Shown here one piece after another: positions 22,240-27,448 of a DNA stretch of 27,448 nt. Source of the stretch: Gemmatimonadota bacterium (GTDB lineage Bacteria > Gemmatimonadota > Gemmatimonadetes > Gemmatimonadales > GWC2-71-9); assembly GCA_029862935.1 (NCBI GenBank), contig JAOTWK010000010.1:1-27448 (forward strand), given 5' to 3'. Position numbers and translations under genes: made by a program. Each line of letters begins with the position of its first letter. The first letter of the stretch is position 1. Below the pieces are notes generated by a model. That model worked only from the letters and a program-made list of their open reading frames with translations. It was not told the origin of the DNA and did not search any database.

Positions 22240-24213
22240 CTAGAAATGAGCGGTGGCAGTTAGCCGAACGTGCCGCCCGTCCTGCTGAATGCCGGGCTGC
22301 ACGTGCTCGAAGCCTCCCGGGGTCTGGTACGACGCGTTGAGCAGATTGCGTACGGACAACGAAGCGCGCAGCCGATCATGCAGCGCAGTCTTTGAAACGG
22401 TTGCATCGACGAGGAAGAACGGGTCTAGCATGGTATCTTGCACCGTGCGACGCTCATGGTCGTAACTCACGTTGGCGGCGAGGGTGACTCCGTGAGGGAA
22501 ATGCTGGTATGCACCGGCCCGGAAGAGATGTTGCGGAGAGTTCGTGAGGACCTCATCAGACCCGACCAACCGAGCCTTTTGAAACACGTAGCTAGCGTAC
22601 CCACCGAAACCGGAGGGGAGTCTGGTCCGAATCTCGAATTCCGCGCCGGTCACGCGGGCCGTTGAGACGTTTTGATAGAGACTGAGATCGTCTACGGGAT
22701 CCACCGATTCATCGATCAGGTCTGTCATCTCGTAGTCGAATACCCCCGCTGTCGCCCAGACGCCGTCTGAGACCCGCTGTTCCCAGATGGCCTCAACCGT
22801 ACGGATCTTCTCAGGTTCGAGTGCTGGGTTTGTCTTCCAGACATCCTCCTCTTCGTAGTATTGCTCCCAGCGCGTTGGCGCCCGGAAGGCCCTTCCGTAT
22901 AGCAGCTTGGCCGTCGCACGGGAGCTAGGGTGGAACACGAGGGCAGCTCGCGGCGTTACGGCGGAGACAACGTCGGAATACGAGTCGTACCGTAGACCGA
23001 GAGTGAGTGAGAGCTGCTGCGTTGTCTGCCACTCGTTCTGGACGAAGACGGAATGGTTAGTGAACGGGAGATCGTCGTTGAAGTACTCGTCTTGGTTGTC
23101 CCACGAACGATATTCGGCCCGGTAAGTCTTGCGATATTCGGCGCCAATCACGATCCGGTCAGTGGGAGTCGGGTCCCAGCGCAACCGAGTCTCGCCCCCG
23201 AACCAGCGAGCATCGGTGCCATCGACCCAGACGCCGTCCGGCGGTTCGTACGGATAGAATCCGTCGTAGCTGTACCAGTCGTAGTAGCCGCGCACCTCGA
23301 GGTTGGCACGTGTGTTCAAATCACGGTTCCACTTGAGCTCGGCGAATGCGCGCTCGTCGAGGGTGAATGCGGAGTCGTCATTGAATACCATCTCCCACGC
23401 AGCTGTTGGGATTCCTTTCTTTCGTGACGTTTTGAGCACGGAGAAGGTGAATTCACGAAACCGTGCCACGCCGAGAACGCCGCCTCCCCGATCCCAGTCA
23501 AGTTCCGTCGCGATGCCGTCGTTGGTGCGCGGCTCGTCGAATTCCGGGAAATAGAGATCCGCACCGCTCGCGTCGGTCCCGCTGGCCATGATCGTAATCT
23601 CCGGTCCCGATGGAAACTGGTGGATTAGTGTAGCTGTGCCACCGCGGAGCCCGAAGCTCCCGACCTCCGCGGTGAAGTCCAAGCCGCGCGAAGATGTTGA
23701 GGATTTCGTGATCACGTTGACGACGGCCAGCATGGCACCGCCACCGTGCAACGCTGATCCTGGTCCGCGCACTACCTCGATGCGGTCGACGACGTCGAGG
23801 CTGATGCCGAGCGTCGTGCCAACGAATGCCGAGTTATAGAAGTTCTCGTTCAGCACGTGGCCATTGAGCATGAGGAGGACACGGTTATTGTAGTCCGTCG
23901 GCCTGCTGAAGCCTCGGATGCCCAAATAGAAGTAATTGCGGTCGTAGCTTCCGTAGAAACCCCGCAATTGAGTCAGGGCCTCCCCGACGGTGCGGAACCC
24001 GAAGCGAGAAAACTGATCGCGCGTGATGATGCTAACCGACGCTGGTGCATCTTGCGTTGACTGCTGATACTTCACGGCGGCGCTGACCGGGATGCTGAGC
24101 AGGGAGTCGAGAGGAAACGACTCCTGCTGTTCCTGGGCACCCGTCGGCGCAGCCACGATCGCCACCGCGCCCACCGCGAGTGCAATGGCCGTCAAAGTGT
24201 GCCTTATCAGCAT
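22240..24213 (-). CDS. TonB-dependent outer-membrane receptor
   Basis: The 657-residue protein has a signal peptide (cleavage near APTGAQ) and a plug domain. Plug markers are SIPVSAAVKYQQSTQDAPAS, VGEALTQLRGFYG, IRGFSRPTDYNNRVLLMLNG and VEVVRGPGSALHGGGAMLAV. A 22-strand type barrel with many aromatic strand ends follows, closing with VRLTATAHF, the Phe-terminal signal for barrel insertion. Length is usual for the family. The SIPV-SAA-K type plug start is common in receptors linked to YfiR and signalling proteins. The substrate cannot be told from sequence. ATG 24213 has AGAGAGG ahead of it; a further in-frame start at 24249 would only lengthen the N-region. It lies between the HD-GYP and YfiR genes. 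Confidence 0.93.
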   Translation of the reverse strand: MLIRHTLTAIALAVGAVAIVAAPTGAQEQQESFPLDSLLSIPVSAAVKYQQSTQDAPASVSIITRDQFSRFGFRTVGEALTQLRGFYGSYDRNYFYLGIRGFSRPTDYNNRVLLMLNGHVLNENFYNSAFVGTTLGISLDVVDRIEVVRGPGSALHGGGAMLAVVNVITKSSTSSRGLDFTAEVGSFGLRGGTATLIHQFPSGPEITIMASGTDASGADLYFPEFDEPRTNDGIATELDWDRGGGVLGVARFREFTFSVLKTSRKKGIPTAAWEMVFNDDSAFTLDERAFAELKWNRDLNTRANLEVRGYYDWYSYDGFYPYEPPDGVWVDGTDARWFGGETRLRWDPTPTDRIVIGAEYRKTYRAEYRSWDNQDEYFNDDLPFTNHSVFVQNEWQTTQQLSLTLGLRYDSYSDVVSAVTPRAALVFHPSSRATAKLLYGRAFRAPTRWEQYYEEEDVWKTNPALEPEKIRTVEAIWEQRVSDGVWATAGVFDYEMTDLIDESVDPVDDLSLYQNVSTARVTGAEFEIRTRLPSGFGGYASYVFQKARLVGSDEVLTNSPQHLFRAGAYQHFPHGVTLAANVSYDHERRTVQDTMLDPFFLVDATVSKTALHDRLRASLSVRNLLNASYQTPGGFEHVQPGIQQDGRHVRLTATAHF

Positions 24214-24301
24214 GGTAGCCTCTCTGGTGCTACGTGATTCTCGGTACATCGATTCCGGTGCAGACCCGGGGGTCTTTCGCTCGATACCGGCATCGAAATG
24301 A

Positions 24302-25381
24302 TCAGTGTCGAAACTGTGCGCCCGCCACTGCGGTCGGGCGTGTGTTTAGGATGCTGGACTCATTCACGCCTTCGCCTCGCATCATCCTGGTGAATTCCGC
24401 GACGACATGTGGATCCCGCCATCCTCGGTCTGTCTCGGCAGCGAGGACATCGAGTGCTTCATGCGAGGTGAGCGCCGGTTTGTATGGACGTTGCATTGTC
24501 AGCGCGTCGTAGATATCGATTACCTGAATCACCCGTGCCACAAGTGGGATTTCTTCTCCGCCAAGACCGTCGGGATATCCGGTACCGTCGAGTCGTTCGT
24601 GGTGGTGTCGAATGATCGGCAGCACGTCACGGAACGCTCGGATCGGTCGGCAGATGTGCTCGCCGGTGACTGGATGCTCGCGCATCACGTTCCACTCGTT
24701 GGGCGTGAGTGGACCGTCCTTGAGGAGAATGGCGTCGGGCACCGCGATCTTGCCGATGTCATGCAGCTGACCTGCTCGCCGGAGTGCGGTCACTTCGTCT
24801 TCCGACAGATCGAGGCGGATGCCCAGTTCCGCCGCGCTGGCCGAGAGTCGCTCGCAGTGTCCGTCAGTGCACGGATCCCGTCCTTCGACGCTCCGTGCGA
24901 GAGCTAGGAGCACCGATTCCGCCGGCTCGAGGTCATCGATGTGCCGCTTCATGCGCAGCAGGGCGCGCACGCGGCCGATCAGCTCGGGGGTCGAAAACGG
25001 CTTGGTGAGAAAGTCGTCCGCACCTGCATCGATCCCGCGCATCCGGCACTCGGTCGTGTCGAGACCCGAGATGAGCACGACCGGAGTGAGGCGGCCACCT
25101 TGGTCCTGTTTCAAGAGTTCGCAAAAATGGATGCCGTCCATGCCCGGCAACAGGACGTCGATCAGCACCAAGTCCGGCGGGTCACTTCGAAACGCTTCGA
25201 GACCCTGCTCGGCGTCGCGCACTATGGAGACGTCGATGTCCTGTGCTCGCAGCAGACGCTCGATGGACGAGGCGACGATGCTGTCGTCCTCCACCACGAG
25301 GGCCTTGGGGCGGCGGTCGACAAAGGCTACGGAGTGACCGGCGAGCTCCGGTCGGAACGCGTGGTCGAATGTGTCGGTCAT
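24302..25381 (-). CDS. Response regulator with HD-GYP domain (probable cyclic-di-GMP phosphodiesterase)
   Basis: The 359-residue protein has a receiver at about 27-145, with EDD at 31-33, Asp75 ([11 protein letters not shown]) and Lys127 in LTKPF. An HD-GYP domain with HDIGK (207-211) and [11 protein letters not shown] (260-270) follows. Both metal-binding and GYP signatures are intact, so hydrolysis of cyclic-di-GMP is likely. ATG 25381 overlaps the stop of the hybrid kinase by four bases (ATGA), which makes the kinase its most probable phosphodonor. The next gene, the TonB receptor, begins 88 bases downstream of the stop; I see no terminator or riboswitch in that gap. Confidence 0.93.
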   Translation of the reverse strand: MTDTFDHAFRPELAGHSVAFVDRRPKALVVEDDSIVASSIERLLRAQDIDVSIVRDAEQGLEAFRSDPPDLVLIDVLLPGMDGIHFCELLKQDQGGRLTPVVLISGLDTTECRMRGIDAGADDFLTKPFSTPELIGRVRALLRMKRHIDDLEPAESVLLALARSVEGRDPCTDGHCERLSASAAELGIRLDLSEDEVTALRRAGQLHDIGKIAVPDAILLKDGPLTPNEWNVMREHPVTGEHICRPIRAFRDVLPIIRHHHERLDGTGYPDGLGGEEIPLVARVIQVIDIYDALTMQRPYKPALTSHEALDVLAAETDRGWRDPHVVAEFTRMMRGEGVNESSILNTRPTAVAGAQFRH

Positions 25382-27447
25382 GAAGCACAGCTCATGCTTG
25401 GGCTCACCACCCACTTGGTGAGTATGTCTTGAAGGACACTTAGCCTGACGGGCTTCGGGATGAAGTCATCCATACCTGCCGCCAGACACACTTGCCGGTC
25501 AGCTGGCCGCGCGTTGGCAGTCATCGCGATGATGGGGACGTGTCGAACGCCGGCGTCACGCCGACGGATCTCTCCGGTTGTCGCATAGCCGTCCATGACG
25601 GGCATCTCACAGTCCATGAGGATCACCGAGTGGTGGTCGGGATCGTACGCGTCGAGCGCCTCCCGGCCGTTGGCGCAGATCTCGAAGCGATAGCCCAGGA
25701 GCGACAGCATCTCGCCAGCCACTTCTTGGTTGGTCTCGTTGTCCTCGACGAGGAGCACGCACGCGCCGATGGGGGCGACCACAGCGGGTGTCGTGCGTGT
25801 TGGCGTCGCGTCGGCGGGGTCGCCTGTGACCCCTCGGAGCCTCGCGACTGCTTCGGAAAGCGTGGCCTCGGTTATTGGCATGGGCAGTGCCACCATGCGC
25901 TCGGTGAGCTCGGGTGGGCTGCCCTCATTCTCGGGGGAATAGAGCCGGAGGGTCCTGGTCTCAGCGAGGCTGGTATCACCAGCGACAATGTTGGCGAGTG
26001 TACCACCCTCCATATCGGGAAGCTCGCTGTCGATGAGAGCGATATCGTATGGATCGCCCAATCCCTGCCGCCGATGGAGCACTGTGAGAGCTTCTTCGCC
26101 TGTCGCGACCGCGCGGTGACGGGCTCCCAAACCGACGACGAGGGCTCCGAGTTTCGTGCGGTGCCTCGAGGACCCACTCACCGTGAGTACCAGCGTGTCG
26201 TGAAAGCGACTCTCCGGTGCTGTGTTGGGAGCGTCGGGCGCGAGCGGCAGCTCCAGTTGGAACCAGAAGGTCGAGCCCACTCCCATCTGGCTTTCGAGTC
26301 CGATCTTTCCACCCATGAGCTCGATCAGGTGCTTGCAGATCGCCAAGCCAAGTCCGGTCCCTCCCACTTGCCGTGTCGTCGATGCGTCAACCTGCGTGTA
26401 CTTGTCGAAGATGAGAGTCTGCTTTGCGGCAGGAATCCCAGCTCCGGTGTCCTGCACGGCGACGACGAACTGCCCACGGCCCTTCGACCCGACGTCGGCG
26501 AGGACGGTGACGAGGACGTGCCCGTCTTCGGTGAACTTGATGGCGTTCGTGACGAAGTTGATGACGAGTTGGCGAATTCGAACGGGGTCGGCAATCACGA
26601 ACCTGGGAGCCTCCGGTGAGTAGCGCATGACGAGCTCGATGCCCTTGGCGTCTGCACGTGGCGCCAATAGCTCGACAGCGTCTTGGATGCAGGTCTCGAG
26701 ATTCGTCGGCGTCGGATCGATGGTGAGCTTGCCCGCCTCAATCTTCGAGAAATCCAGAATGTCATCCAGGATCTGCAGCATCGAGTCGCCGGAGCGGATG
26801 AGGCCATTTACATAGCGCCGTTGGGCGGGCGAGAGGCTCGTTTGTTTGAGCAGCGTCGCCATGCCCAGAATCCCGTTCATCGGGGTGCGCACCTCGTGGC
26901 TCATGTTGGCCACGAACTCCGACTTTGTTCGGGACATCTCTTCGGCAGCTTCCCGCTGGAAGATCTCTTGCTCGAGTCGCTCGGTGTTCGAGGCGATGTT
27001 GTCCAGCATCATGTTGAAGGCGGAGGCAAGCTGGCTGATCTCGGCACCAGACGCTGTCGACGCGCGAGCGTCCCGGTGGCCATCCGCGATGCGGCGCGCG
27101 ACGGCGGTCATGAGCGACAGGTTTCGCGTGACGAGCGCTCCGAAGGCCAACGCGAAGAGAGCACCCAGCAGCACGGTGACAAGAGAGACAAACGCGACGC
27201 CGTCACGGCTCTCGGCGATCGCCAGCTGCACCGCGTCGGTCGAGAGCCCCAGGTACAGAATACCGATCGGGGTTGACCGGGCCACGATGGGAGCTCTGAC
27301 GCGGTATACGGTCTTGTCAGCGGAAAGCGACCCCACAGCGGGAACGTCCCGGTACAGGTGGCGCCGGGCTCCCGCCGACTGATAGGTGGTGAAGACTTGG
27401 CCGCCCGAGTCCACGATGACGATGTAGCGGAGATCGGGGTTCGCGCG
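25378..27447 (-). CDS. Hybrid sensor histidine kinase, N-terminus cut by window end
   Basis: The frame is open to the right edge of the window ([10 protein letters not shown] precedes the GTG at 27414), so the gene begins outside. Counting from that GTG, the order is the end of a Cache/dCache-like extracytoplasmic sensor (1-70), a membrane helix (about 73-96) and a HAMP linker (97-150). HisKA with His173 ([14 protein letters not shown]), an ATPase domain ([24 protein letters not shown]), a degenerate receiver and a normal receiver ([24 protein letters not shown]) follow. It would sense a periplasmic signal and pass phosphate to its own receiver and onward. It is the first visible gene of the operon with HD-GYP, TonB receptor and YfiR. 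Confidence 0.92.
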   Translation of the reverse strand, partial: RANPDLRYIVIVDSGGQVFTTYQSAGARRHLYRDVPAVGSLSADKTVYRVRAPIVARSTPIGILYLGLSTDAVQLAIAESRDGVAFVSLVTVLLGALFALAFGALVTRNLSLMTAVARRIADGHRDARASTASGAEISQLASAFNMMLDNIASNTERLEQEIFQREAAEEMSRTKSEFVANMSHEVRTPMNGILGMATLLKQTSLSPAQRRYVNGLIRSGDSMLQILDDILDFSKIEAGKLTIDPTPTNLETCIQDAVELLAPRADAKGIELVMRYSPEAPRFVIADPVRIRQLVINFVTNAIKFTEDGHVLVTVLADVGSKGRGQFVVAVQDTGAGIPAAKQTLIFDKYTQVDASTTRQVGGTGLGLAICKHLIELMGGKIGLESQMGVGSTFWFQLELPLAPDAPNTAPESRFHDTLVLTVSGSSRHRTKLGALVVGLGARHRAVATGEEALTVLHRRQGLGDPYDIALIDSELPDMEGGTLANIVAGDTSLAETRTLRLYSPENEGSPPELTERMVALPMPITEATLSEAVARLRGVTGDPADATPTRTTPAVVAPIGACVLLVEDNETNQEVAGEMLSLLGYRFEICANGREALDAYDPDHHSVILMDCEMPVMDGYATTGEIRRRDAGVRHVPIIAMTANARPADRQVCLAAGMDDFIPKPVRLSVLQDILTKWVVSPSMSCAS

Positions 27448-27448
27448 A

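Noticed and set aside
24214..24301. A cobalamin or other riboswitch before the TonB receptor gene.
   Set aside because: The gap is only 88 bases and shows no recognisable conserved box or terminator-type hairpin.

Overview
The window is GC-rich, densely coded bacterial chromosome. A GTG-started phosphoenolpyruvate carboxylase, a lone PadR regulator, M14 and M2 peptidases, many multi-component signalling proteins and lipoprotein signal peptides point to a Gram-negative bacterium with an outer membrane. The style resembles Gemmatimonadota, but no rRNA or other phylogenetic marker is present, so that placement is inference. Both ends cut through genes.

Region 1 (1-8542) is mostly housekeeping. 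It holds the 3' end of an M14-type carboxypeptidase, a DUF2461 protein, an M2 (ACE-like) dipeptidyl carboxypeptidase lipoprotein, a thioredoxin-VKOR fusion on the minus strand, a 33-residue very basic protein that looks like ribosomal bS22/COX24 followed by a perfect 16-bp hairpin, a PadR regulator, and ppc on the minus strand. The ppc gene is flanked on both sides by GGCTGATGGCTGA-type repeats and is preceded by a low-complexity tract.

Region 2 (8810-19265) is the notable part. Five paralogous lipoproteins (one on minus, four on plus) share a ZU5-like beta domain ending in HFSG(Y/F)A(V/I)A(W/Y). Two of them carry a dockerin-like calcium loop. On the plus strand they alternate with three paralogous TPR proteins, in the order AAA+, TPR, lipoprotein pair, TPR, lipoprotein pair, TPR. 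The first gene is a sigma-54-activator-like AAA+ protein that has lost its phosphoacceptor, GAFTGA loop, Walker B acids, arginine fingers and DNA-binding domain. An HPt protein and an intact NtrC-type activator follow, divergently arranged.

Region 3 (19270-27448, all minus) contains a receiver-kinase and a soluble kinase in one operon. Upstream lies a second operon: hybrid sensor kinase, HD-GYP response regulator, TonB-dependent receptor, YfiR-like periplasmic protein.

Regions 2 and 3 appear to be joined by regulation. Three candidate -24/-12 (sigma-54) promoters are visible: one for the minus-strand lipoprotein, one for the AAA+/TPR/lipoprotein operon, and one for the kinase operon. Each has a near-palindrome of consensus GTTCCGAATTCGTAAC with its near edge about 93-98 bp upstream of the -24 box, the usual arrangement for an NtrC-type enhancer. 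The model I infer is that soluble kinase, receiver-kinase and HPt protein feed the NtrC-type activator, which switches on the lipoprotein/TPR set and its own kinases. I recognise no described system with this gene content. What the lipoproteins do is unknown.
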